From an uncultured Faecalibacterium sp. (GTDB taxonomy: Bacteria; Bacillota; Clostridia; Oscillospirales; Ruminococcaceae), in the NCBI GenBank assembly GCA_934503275.1, contig CAKSVD010000029.1, positions 1-15,531 on the forward strand: 15,531 nucleotides of DNA, given 5' to 3'. The number at the start of each line of letters is the position of its first letter. Position 1 is the first letter of the stretch. Made by a program: the position numbers and the translations under genes. Under the pieces are notes generated by a model. It ran no database searches and was not told the DNA's origin. It saw nothing but the letters and a program-made list of their open reading frames with translations. This document shows, piece by piece, positions 6,769 through 12,873 of the stretch.

Positions 6769-7977
6769 ATGGAAGCACAACAGCGCTCGACGGAATATAA
6801 CTTGCAGGGCGTCATGTACTTTTTCCGTCGGGACAAGGTCCAGTGCCGGTACCAGTTCTCGCTGCGGGATGCGGTGGATATTACCCTTTTGCAGCGGGCA
6901 CTGACAGCGGCCTTGGCAAATGCACCTTATTATACCCAGCGTCTGGTGCAGGAAAAGCGGGGAATGTGGCTGGAGCCCAATACCGAGCCCTGCCTTGTGT
7001 ACCCCGGCAGCACCATGCGCAATATCCCGGAGCAGACGAACGGCTATCTGTTCTGCATCAGCTGCGAGGGGGATACCGTCTACTTTGACTGGCACCACTT
7101 CCTGCTGGACGGCCACGGGGTATCGCCCCTGTTCACCAGCATTCTGGAGCAGTACTGCAACCTGCGTTACGGCACTGCCTTTGTGGCACCGGCCATCGTG
7201 TGCGACCCGCCCTATGATATGGAGGCCATACTGGCAAAATATCCGCCTGTGGAGAGCGGCAGCGATGTCATTCAGCGGGAAGCGGTGCAGACTTACGAGG
7301 ATGCGCTGCGTCGCACCCGGGTGTGCCTGAGCAAGCAGAGCCTTGTGGAAAAGGCGCTGGCAAACAACGCAAAGCCGGTAAGCGCTCTGATGGGGTTGCT
7401 GTGCATGGCCATGCGGGAGTATCTTGGCAAGGAGAATATCCAGTATTCCTTCTCTACCGATACCCGCGATGTGGCCGGTGTGCCGAATGCACTGTACAAC
7501 TGTGTGTGCAGCTTTGAGCATACGGTGCAGCTGCAGGCCCAGACCCGCCTTGCGGATCTTGTACCGGATATAGATGCAAACATCAAGCGGGACCTGCAGC
7601 CGGAGACCAAGCTTCGCCGTATGGCGGTACAGATGGGCTGGGTGTACAAGGTGGAGCAGCAAAAGGTCCCCCTGCGCATCAAGCAGCGGGTGTTCCAGAT
7701 GGGCGAGTACGTCGGCGGTACCATCTCGGATTTCTGGCTCAGCTATCTGGGCAATCCGCTGATGCCTGCCAAACCGGAACTGGCACAGTACACCACGGAT
7801 TTTGGTGTCTGGGTACCGCCGGAGGGCGCATCCGTGGGTGTGGAGGCTGCCAGCCTGAACGGAAAGATCATCCTGTGCATCCACAGCAAGGCACCCATCC
7901 CGGGTCTGGCTGATATCATCTGCAAGACCTTTGAACGTGAAGGGGTTGCGGTGCTGGAAGCTGCCGATCTGGACTGA
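6769..7977 (+). CDS. HHxxxDG acyltransferase (condensation-domain / alcohol acyltransferase superfamily)
   Basis: 402 residues. The catalytic motif HHFLLDG is at 109-115 (His 109, His 110, Asp 114, Gly 115), preceded by VYFDW and followed by HGVSPLF, as in the chloramphenicol-acetyltransferase-like superfamily that includes NRPS condensation domains, papA-type and wax-ester/alcohol acyltransferases. The second half contains FSTDTRDVAGVPNALYNCV (about 228-246), which fits the D-x-R-x-x-x-x-N element near the channel floor, and ends with DFGVWVPPEG. No signal peptide or membrane helix. Length suits a single two-lobed enzyme. It would transfer the acyl group from the carrier protein to an amine or hydroxyl of an unidentified acceptor. 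It is the last gene before a terminator; there are no NRPS or PKS modules, so this is a minimal three-component acylation line. Confidence 0.82.
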   Translation: MEAQQRSTEYNLQGVMYFFRRDKVQCRYQFSLRDAVDITLLQRALTAALANAPYYTQRLVQEKRGMWLEPNTEPCLVYPGSTMRNIPEQTNGYLFCISCEGDTVYFDWHHFLLDGHGVSPLFTSILEQYCNLRYGTAFVAPAIVCDPPYDMEAILAKYPPVESGSDVIQREAVQTYEDALRRTRVCLSKQSLVEKALANNAKPVSALMGLLCMAMREYLGKENIQYSFSTDTRDVAGVPNALYNCVCSFEHTVQLQAQTRLADLVPDIDANIKRDLQPETKLRRMAVQMGWVYKVEQQKVPLRIKQRVFQMGEYVGGTISDFWLSYLGNPLMPAKPELAQYTTDFGVWVPPEGASVGVEAASLNGKIILCIHSKAPIPGLADIICKTFEREGVAVLEAADLD

Positions 7978-7991
7978 GAGATACTTACAAT

Positions 7992-8042
7992 AGACCGGGG
8001 CGTTCTCCCGCAGGGAAGGACGCCCCGGTCTTATTCTGTTTT
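7992..8042 (+). terminator. Terminator of the ligase operon, shared with convergent birA
   Basis: A 12-bp stem (AGACCGGGGCGT at 7992-8003 against 8020-8031) with a 16-nt loop is followed on the plus strand by TTATTCTGTTTT. The right arm touches the birA stop codon. On the minus strand the hairpin is followed only by TATTGT, so it works mainly for the plus-strand operon and perhaps weakly for birA. Confidence 0.85.
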
Positions 8043-8993
8043 GGTGGGACGGATGGTCACCTCGCCGCAGCGCAGCGCCTCGGTGCGGCCGCCCTCCCGC
8101 TGCACCACCAGCCGCCCGGCATCGTCGATGGAAAGCGCCTGTGCGGCGTAGGTCTCGGAGCCGGTGCAAACGGTCACCCAGTGGCCGGGCACAAAGCAGC
8201 GGGCGCGGTATTCGTCCAGACAGGTAAAGCCCGGGCAGAGCGCTAACAGCTCCCGCCCGATGGCACCCGCCAGCGCCGCCCGGCTTACCGGGGCGGGGCC
8301 GCCGGGGTATAAGCTGCCTGCTTTGGTGGCCAATTCCGGGGGAAAGTCCTCCGCCGTGGCGGTCAGGTTCAGCCCGATGCCCACTACCAGCCACTCCAGC
8401 TGACCGCTTTCAAGGTCGGTGCCGGCCTCGGTCAGGATGCCGCACACCTTTTTGCCCTTGTAATACAGGTCGTTCACCCACTTGATGGCAAGTTCCAGCC
8501 CGCACAGCGTCTGCACCGCCCGGCACACCGCCACCGCCGCGCCGATGGTGACGGTCTGGGCGTTGGCGGCGGGCAGCGGTGGGCGCAGCACTACTGAGCA
8601 GTACACCCCCTTGCCCGCCGGGCTGGCAAAGCTGCGTCCCAGCCGCCCGCGCCCGGCGGTCTGCCCGCCCGCCAGCACCAGCGTGCCGTGGGCAGTGCCT
8701 TCCAGCGCCAGCAGCTTTGCGGTGCGGTTGGTGCTTTCCAGCGTGTCGTACAACTGCACCGGGGCGGGGTAGGGACCTACCGCCTCGGCGCAGAAGGGGT
8801 CGCCGCCCAGCAGACGGTACCCCCGGCGGGAGGCTGCTTCCAGCGCATAGCCCTGCGCGGTAAGCGCCGCTGCTGCTTTGTGCACGGCAGCGCGGCTGAC
8901 CCCCAGCTGCTGCGCCAGCTGCTGGCCGGAAATATATGCGCCCTCGGCGGCGCTGAGCGCCTGTAAAAGCGCCTGACGGGTGGTAGAAGCCAT
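8031..8993 (-). CDS. birA: Bifunctional biotin-protein ligase / biotin operon repressor
   Basis: 320 residues; ATG with GGGAGGAT upstream. It makes biotinyl-AMP and attaches biotin to carboxylase carrier subunits. An N-terminal winged helix-turn-helix (about 8-60, GQQLAQQLGVSRAAVHKAAAAL) marks the repressor-type class. The ligase core shows STN (87-89), the biotinyl-AMP loop GRGRLGR (114-120), KWVNDLYYKGKKVCGIL (171-187) with the catalytic-region Lys 171, and VVGIGLN. A small C-terminal SH3-like domain follows (from about 270). Length is normal. It stands alone, convergent with the acylation operon and divergent from the sigma-factor operon. A -10 TACAAT at 9025-9030 on the minus strand probably drives it. 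No BirA operator was found nearby. Confidence 0.95.
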   Translation of the reverse strand: MASTTRQALLQALSAAEGAYISGQQLAQQLGVSRAAVHKAAAALTAQGYALEAASRRGYRLLGGDPFCAEAVGPYPAPVQLYDTLESTNRTAKLLALEGTAHGTLVLAGGQTAGRGRLGRSFASPAGKGVYCSVVLRPPLPAANAQTVTIGAAVAVCRAVQTLCGLELAIKWVNDLYYKGKKVCGILTEAGTDLESGQLEWLVVGIGLNLTATAEDFPPELATKAGSLYPGGPAPVSRAALAGAIGRELLALCPGFTCLDEYRARCFVPGHWVTVCTGSETYAAQALSIDDAGRLVVQREGGRTEALRCGEVTIRPTKTE

Positions 8994-9010
8994 GGCGTAA
9001 ATCCTCCCTG

Positions 9011-9030
9011 TGTGCTATACTGCTATTGTA
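9011..9030 (+). promoter_or_regulatory. Back-to-back promoters of the sigma-factor operon (plus) and birA (minus)
   Basis: On the plus strand TGTGC-TATACT (-10 at 9016-9021) is an extended -10 element, giving a leader of about 140 nt for the sigma-factor gene; the -35 region (TGGCGT) is poor. On the minus strand TACAAT (9025-9030) lies 31 bp before the birA ATG, with TTTTTC as a weak -35 at 17 bp. The two -10 boxes are only 3 bp apart, so the two polymerases should compete. In the plus leader a GC-rich stem CGCCGCC/GGCGGCG (9086-9092/9117-9123) can form. Confidence 0.45.
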
Positions 9031-9166
9031 CCATATCTGCGGCAGAAGAAAAAGTTTGAAAATATTTTAGTCTTTTTGCAGGAACCGCCGCCGCTGCTTC
9101 GTATTAAAGACAGAAGGGCGGCGCAGAGCACCGCATCCAGAACCGGAAAGGAGGCCGTGCAGCGCG

Positions 9167-9712
9167 TTGACAACACAGGAATTCAGCACGATGGTGCAGA
9201 AATATCAGGCGCTCGTGTACACGGTCTGCCACCAGCTGGTACCGGATGTACAGGAGGCGCAGGATCTGACGCAGGAGACCTTTCTGGCAGCGTGGCGGGC
9301 CATCGACCGCTGTCCGCCCGGCTTTGAAAAGCAGTGGCTGGCGCGCATCGCGGCCAACAAAGCCAAGGACTATCTGCGCAGCGCATGGGTGCGCAAGATG
9401 AACACCCCCGGCGACGAGGTGCTGGCGCTGGAGGGCGCGCCGCCCGGTATGCAGCCGGAGCAGCAGGTGCTGGAAGCGCTGGGCGAGGAAGAACTTACGG
9501 AGATGATCTTAAACCTGCGTGAGCCCTACCGCACACCCTGCTGTCTGGTGCTGCTGGAGCAGCACACCATGGCCGAGGCTGCAAGGCTGTGCGGCCGCCC
9601 GCCCAAAACGGTGGAAGCGCAGATCTACCGCGCCAAAAAGATGCTGGCGCAGCAGATCTTGCAAAACGACCGCATACCCTGTGAAAGGAGGAGCGTACAT
9701 GGAACTGTTTGA
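9167..9712 (+). CDS. ECF (extracytoplasmic function) RNA polymerase sigma factor
   Basis: 181 residues from a TTG start at 9167; AAAGGAGG lies 12 bases before it and no in-frame ATG is better placed (the next, at residue 9, would cut region 2). Region 2 spans about 5-75 with the polymerase-core element AQDLTQETFLAAWRAI (31-46) and the DNA-melting/-10 segment LARIAANKAKDYLRS. Region 4 spans about 105-165 with the helix-turn-helix HTMAEAARLCGRPPKTVEAQIYRAKKML. No region 1 or 3, and a normal length for the class. It overlaps the anti-sigma gene by 14 bp, the standard partner arrangement. It redirects RNA polymerase to a small stress regulon, probably including its own operon. The regulon cannot be read from the window. 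Confidence 0.93.
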   Translation: MTTQEFSTMVQKYQALVYTVCHQLVPDVQEAQDLTQETFLAAWRAIDRCPPGFEKQWLARIAANKAKDYLRSAWVRKMNTPGDEVLALEGAPPGMQPEQQVLEALGEEELTEMILNLREPYRTPCCLVLLEQHTMAEAARLCGRPPKTVEAQIYRAKKMLAQQILQNDRIPCERRSVHGTV

Positions 9713-10220
9713 CGCAAAAGGCTGTCTGAGTGAGGAAGGCTTGCAGGCACTGGTCGGCGGGCAATTGGACGAAACGCAGCGGCTGGAAGCCGCCGAGCAC
9801 CTTGCCTACTGCGACCGCTGCATGGACCGCTACACCGCCCTGTTGACCGACGATGTGCTGGAGCAGCCGCCGCGTTCCGCCTGGGGCGCGGTGATGGGCA
9901 CCATCTGGATACGGCTGATGCAGAACACATGGGGACGCGCTGCTGTGGCAACGGTGGCGGCGGTTTTGGCGCTGACACTGTGGCGCACCGGTACGCTGGA
10001 ACAGATCCTGCACACCGGGCAGCAGCTGAACACATGGCTGCCGCAGACCACACAGCAGACCGAACCGGAGCTGCTGGGCAAGCCGGTGAACGACAAAGCC
10101 CCGCAGCAATCCACCGCTCCGCTGGGCAAGCCCATAGAGGACAAAAAACAGCTGACCGAAAAACTATCCGATGCACTGGACGCGCTTTTGCACCGCAGTG
10201 CAGACACCACTGAGAAATGA
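9699..10220 (+). CDS. Zinc-type membrane anti-sigma factor
   Basis: 173 residues; ATG with GAAAGGAGGAG just upstream, inside the end of the sigma gene, so translation is coupled. The N-terminal domain carries the H-x3-C-x2-C zinc-finger signature HLAYCDRC (His 34, Cys 38, Cys 41) of ZAS/putative zinc-finger anti-sigma factors, which bind and hold the sigma factor. One membrane helix follows (about 80-97, AAVATVAAVLALTLW), then an outer tail of about 75 residues, Gln/Thr-rich, with two copies of a LGKP(V/I)xDK motif (126-133, 142-149). Signal perception would occur by this tail, by redox change at the cysteines, or through the two membrane proteins encoded next. ZAS family fairly sure; the trigger is unknown. 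Confidence 0.88.
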   Translation: MELFDAKGCLSEEGLQALVGGQLDETQRLEAAEHLAYCDRCMDRYTALLTDDVLEQPPRSAWGAVMGTIWIRLMQNTWGRAAVATVAAVLALTLWRTGTLEQILHTGQQLNTWLPQTTQQTEPELLGKPVNDKAPQQSTAPLGKPIEDKKQLTEKLSDALDALLHRSADTTEK

Positions 10221-10231
10221 GGGAACTGATT

Positions 10232-10966
10232 ATGAAGAAAAACGGGATCCTGACCCTGCTGTTTGCCTGCATCCCCGGTGCGGGGCAGATGTATCAGGGC
10301 TATATGAAGCGAGGGCTTTCGCTCATCACCATGTTCTGCCTGTTCATTATCGTGGGCAGCACCACGGGGCTGGACGCACTGGTAGTCGGCTGTATCGTTG
10401 TGTATATGTACAGCTTTTTCGATACCTTGAACCTCCGCGCGCAGCTGGCGGCGGAAAAAGCCCCGGAGGATGATTATCTGGTGCACTTTAACTGGCACGA
10501 CGCCCGCATGACCCAGTTCATGGGCGAAAGCCACAAGCTGGTGGGCTGGGGGCTCATCGCACTGGGCGCCATCGTGTTCTACAACAACATCATCATGCGG
10601 GTGCTGGGCGATGTGATGTGGCGCTGGGGACAGGATAACCCGGTTTTCCGCGCCATCTACCTGATGCTGGATGCCCTGCCGCAGATCGTGGTCTGCGTGG
10701 CGCTGATCGTGTGCGGTATGTGGCTGGTGCGCGGCCCGAAGAACAAAAAGGGCAAGCAGCCCGCCGAGGAGGAACCCGAGGACTTCCACGCCTACACGGC
10801 TGCGCCGCAGGCAGAGGATGCAGAGGATGCCGCGGACACCGCGGACACTGCGGACACGGACACCCATTTTGCCATGCCGGAGCTTTCGGCACTGCTGGGG
10901 GAGCCGGTGACCGGTGCAGAGCAGGACGAAAACCCTGCGGAGGATGACGATGACCGAGCAGAATAA
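10232..10966 (+). CDS. Four-helix membrane protein with acidic repetitive tail, ECF operon
   Basis: 244 residues from the ATG at 10232, preferred over an ATG at 10217 (overlapping the upstream stop) because GAGGGAAC lies 7-8 bases before it. The N-terminus LTLLFACIPGAGQMYQGYMKRGL resembles the start of TM2-like membrane proteins (G-x-G-x-x-Y-x-G-x-x-x-x-G). Helices at about 29-45, 48-65, 104-122 and 148-166; a soluble loop 68-100 between the pairs; then a highly acidic tail (175-244) with a repeated Glu-Asp-Ala / Ala-Asp-Thr stretch. No enzyme motif. Third gene of the sigma operon, 11 bp after the anti-sigma stop and overlapping the next gene by 17 bp, so probably a sensor or modulator of the anti-sigma factor. 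Function not known. Confidence 0.75.
   Translation: MKKNGILTLLFACIPGAGQMYQGYMKRGLSLITMFCLFIIVGSTTGLDALVVGCIVVYMYSFFDTLNLRAQLAAEKAPEDDYLVHFNWHDARMTQFMGESHKLVGWGLIALGAIVFYNNIIMRVLGDVMWRWGQDNPVFRAIYLMLDALPQIVVCVALIVCGMWLVRGPKNKKGKQPAEEEPEDFHAYTAAPQAEDAEDAADTADTADTDTHFAMPELSALLGEPVTGAEQDENPAEDDDDRAE
10811..10864 (+). repeat. In-frame 9-bp tandem repeats coding the acidic tail
   Basis: Two copies of GCAGAGGAT are followed by three copies of GCGGACAC(C/T/G) and a partial GACACC. The period of 9 keeps the reading frame, so copy-number changes would lengthen or shorten the Asp/Thr-rich tail without breaking the protein. Confidence 0.75.
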
Positions 10967-11786
10967 GACCCCTTTGACGGCTCAGCCGGGCAGCGCGCCC
11001 GCGCCGGAGCGCAAGCCCACAGAAAAGCCCCTGCGCCGGGTGGGCAGCCTGACTTTGGGCGCGTGCCTCATTGCGGCGGGCGTGTTCTTCCTGTTGTATT
11101 TCTTTGTGCCGGGCTTTGATGTGCAGCTGACCCTGAAGATCGCCCCGGCGGTGGCGCTGGTTCTGCTGGGATGCGAGGTGCTGTTCTTTGCCGCTCGCCC
11201 CGGCCGCTGGAAGTACGATTTTGTATCCGTGCTGGTCTGTCTGGTGCTGATGGCGGGCTGCTTCTGCATGGCGATGCTGCCCCTGCTGTGGGACGAGTTG
11301 AGCGGCGAAAATCAGCAGACGATGAACCGCCTGAGCGCACAGGCCATTGACGAACTGTACACCGCCTGCAAGCAGGATGCGCAGGATATTGCCATCCGGG
11401 ATATCAGCGGCAGAATGTTCCTGAGCGGCCCGCAGGCCGAAACCTTGCAGCAGGCCGCCGCCCTGCCCGCCGGGGATGTCTACCTGACCTTGACCGTGGA
11501 GCTGTTCGGCCCCTACGACAGCGCCGCCGCCTTTGCCCGGGACTGCTACACCCTGACCGCACTGGCAAAGCAGTGCACCGTGCCGCCGGAAAATCTGCAC
11601 TTTACATGGGATGCCCGCAGCCCGGCAGAAAGCAGCCTGAACACCGGCAGTCTGCTATACACCGAGGACTATTCGCTGGATCTGAGCGGCGCTGTGCAGC
11701 TGGACTGGACAGAGCAGCAGATGGAGCAGCAGACCGAGACCGAGTATCTGCTGGATGCAGAGAATATCCCCGACGAGGAAGAATGA
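10950..11786 (+). CDS. Three-helix membrane protein with LiaI/LiaF-like membrane region, ECF operon
   Basis: 278 residues. The ATG at 10950 is chosen because GGAGG ends 6 bases upstream; an ATG at 10944 is too close to it. After a basic cytoplasmic N-terminus (1-32) come three membrane helices (about 33-53, 62-82, 90-114). The run RRVGSLTLGACLIAAGVFFLL ... LKIAPAVALVLLGCEVLFFA resembles the LiaI-LiaF-like membrane region found in envelope-stress sensors. The rest (about 115-278) is a soluble, acidic domain of no recognised family, probably outside the cell by helix count. It ends the sigma-factor operon, followed at once by a terminator. A role in sensing envelope damage is inferred from the resemblance and from the neighbours. 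Confidence 0.75.
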   Translation: MTEQNKTPLTAQPGSAPAPERKPTEKPLRRVGSLTLGACLIAAGVFFLLYFFVPGFDVQLTLKIAPAVALVLLGCEVLFFAARPGRWKYDFVSVLVCLVLMAGCFCMAMLPLLWDELSGENQQTMNRLSAQAIDELYTACKQDAQDIAIRDISGRMFLSGPQAETLQQAAALPAGDVYLTLTVELFGPYDSAAAFARDCYTLTALAKQCTVPPENLHFTWDARSPAESSLNTGSLLYTEDYSLDLSGAVQLDWTEQQMEQQTETEYLLDAENIPDEEE

Positions 11787-11822
11787 AAAATACCGCTGCA
11801 CAGCTGTGCGGCGGTATTTTTG
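11786..11822 (+). terminator. Terminator of the ECF sigma-factor operon
   Basis: A stem of about 15 bp (11787-11801 against 11806-11820, AAAATACCGC outermost, one T-G pair) with a small AGCT loop ends in a T-run. It starts at the last base of the stop codon. The A-run on its other side means it could also act on the opposite strand. Confidence 0.9.
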
Positions 11823-11845
11823 CAGTGCGGCTGAAGGGATAAACG

Positions 11846-11880
11846 AAAAACGCCCCGAAGTCCTAAGACTTCAGGGCGCT
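11846..11880 (-). terminator. Terminator of tRNA-Thr
   Basis: On the minus strand GCGCCCTGAAGTC and GACTTCGGGGCG pair (one mismatch) around a TTAG loop and are followed by TTTTT. It begins 6 nt after the encoded CCA end of the tRNA and faces the terminator of the convergent sigma-factor operon. Confidence 0.88.
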
Positions 11881-11885
11881 TAAGC

Positions 11886-11961
<76 letters not shown>

Positions 11962-11977
11962 ACATCACAGCCCGATC

Positions 11978-12006
11978 AGTATAGCACAGCTTGACCGGCT
12001 TTGCAA
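11978..12006 (-). promoter_or_regulatory. Promoter of tRNA-Thr
   Basis: On the minus strand TTGCAA (12001-12006), a 17-bp spacer and TATACT (11978-11983), with an extended TGC just before the -10. Transcription would begin about 10 nt before the tRNA 5' end. Confidence 0.8.
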
Positions 12007-12035
12007 GCATTTTTTTGCAAAAAATAAAAAAATGT

Positions 12036-12071
12036 GCAAAAAGCCCCGGAGCATCCGCAGATGCTCCGGGG
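12036..12071 (-). terminator. Terminator of the secreted-protein gene
   Basis: A perfect 12-bp stem (CCCCGGAGCATC/GATGCTCCGGGG, 12044-12055 and 12060-12071) with a 4-nt loop is followed on the minus strand by CTTTTTGC and a second T-rich run. It lies 19 bp after the stop codon. Confidence 0.92.
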
Positions 12072-12090
12072 TTCTGTAAATTGCGTTTAC

Positions 12091-12759
12091 TTACTTTGCC
12101 AGACTGGTCAGGATAGGCTCGCACTGCTCCACGGTGGAGGAGAGCATCAGGTTGTAGGCGGTGACCATCTCCTGAATGGCGGTGCGGTTCTCCTTGGTCA
12201 GGGCGTAACTCTGGGTGGTGCCGTCCCGGCCGATGAACACAGCGGTGACGCTCTTGGCGTTCAGCCACTCGCTCAGCAGGCTGATCTCCTCATCGCTCAG
12301 CTGGAACAACTCCAGATCGAACCAGCAGCCCAGATCCTGATCGTAGCCGCCGCCGTACTCCTTGTCACAGGTGAAGGTGTACAACTCGTCATCAGCAGAT
12401 ACGTTGACCGTTTTGATGTCCAGCTTCTTGCTGCCTGCGTAGGTCAGGATCATGTTAAAGGCAATGCCATCGTCCTGCACGAACATATAGGGGTACAGTC
12501 CGCAGGACTTTTTATCCATGCTGGCCTGCTCCTGCGGAGAGGAAAGATCCCAGCCGCCGGCCTCCTTATCGTAGGTGACGGTGAACTTGGAAAAAGCGGT
12601 TTTGAGTTCGGCATCGCTGGGGGCGGCGTTGGTAGCCTCCACCGCAGCGGGAGCGGCGGGCAGTGCGGGCGCAGCAGCCGAAGCGGCCATGCCGCCGCAC
12701 AGCATGGCGGCAGCGCACAGACCGGCTACGACGCGCCGGAACAAATGGGAAACTCTCAT
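12091..12759 (-). CDS. Secreted or surface protein of unknown function
   Basis: 222 residues; ATG with AAAGGAG ten bases upstream. The N-terminus is a classical signal peptide: FRR charges, hydrophobic core VVAGLCAAAMLCGGMAA and a probable cut after ASA (about residue 28). A short Ala/Pro-rich linker (29-46) precedes a globular domain of about 175 residues, rich in aromatic and acidic residues, with three or four Cys (around CGLYPY, FTCDKEY, LGCWFDL, EQCEP). LCGG could in principle be read as a lipobox fragment, but the signal-peptidase-I pattern is better. No known family recognised. It has its own promoter and terminator, so it is a single-gene unit; the direct repeats upstream of the promoter suggest specific regulation. 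It lies downstream of the M3 peptidase gene. Confidence 0.8.
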   Translation of the reverse strand: MRVSHLFRRVVAGLCAAAMLCGGMAASAAAPALPAAPAAVEATNAAPSDAELKTAFSKFTVTYDKEAGGWDLSSPQEQASMDKKSCGLYPYMFVQDDGIAFNMILTYAGSKKLDIKTVNVSADDELYTFTCDKEYGGGYDQDLGCWFDLELFQLSDEEISLLSEWLNAKSVTAVFIGRDGTTQSYALTKENRTAIQEMVTAYNLMLSSTVEQCEPILTSLAK

Positions 12760-12803
12760 AAGTCAGTACTCCTTTCCATTTTCGAAGGGGGATCTCTGGC
12801 TTC

Positions 12804-12831
12804 AGTATACCGCAGCACGGCAGAAAAGCAA
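12804..12831 (-). promoter_or_regulatory. Promoter of the secreted-protein gene
   Basis: On the minus strand TTGCTT (12826-12831), a 16-bp spacer and TATACT (12804-12809). The start codon is 45 bp downstream. Confidence 0.65.
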
Positions 12832-12838
12832 GAAAACT

Positions 12839-12870
12839 GTCACGAAACGCCCTGCCGCAGTCATGAAACG
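12839..12870. repeat. Two direct repeats with 21-bp period (candidate activator site)
   Basis: GTCACGAAACG (12839-12849) and GTCATGAAACG (12860-12870) match at 10 of 11 positions and start 21 bp apart, two turns of the helix. They sit 7 bp upstream of the -35 box of the secreted-protein gene, where a tandem-binding activator such as a response regulator would be expected. They do not fit the LytTR consensus. Confidence 0.45.
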
Positions 12871-12873
12871 ACT

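Noticed and set aside
4834..8394. A 1186-codon open frame on the minus strand, antisense to the whole acylation operon
   Set aside because: It is codon-for-codon aligned with three plus-strand genes that happen to share one frame. Antisense stops would need TTA, CTA or TCA codons in the sense genes, which are rare at this GC content. The translation is low-complexity-like with no domains, while the sense proteins show full motifs.
9081..9105. ECF-type promoter GGAACC...CGTA before the sigma gene, suggesting autoregulation
   Set aside because: The spacing between the two elements is 13 bp, about 3 short of the usual 16, so it is not convincing without mapped starts.
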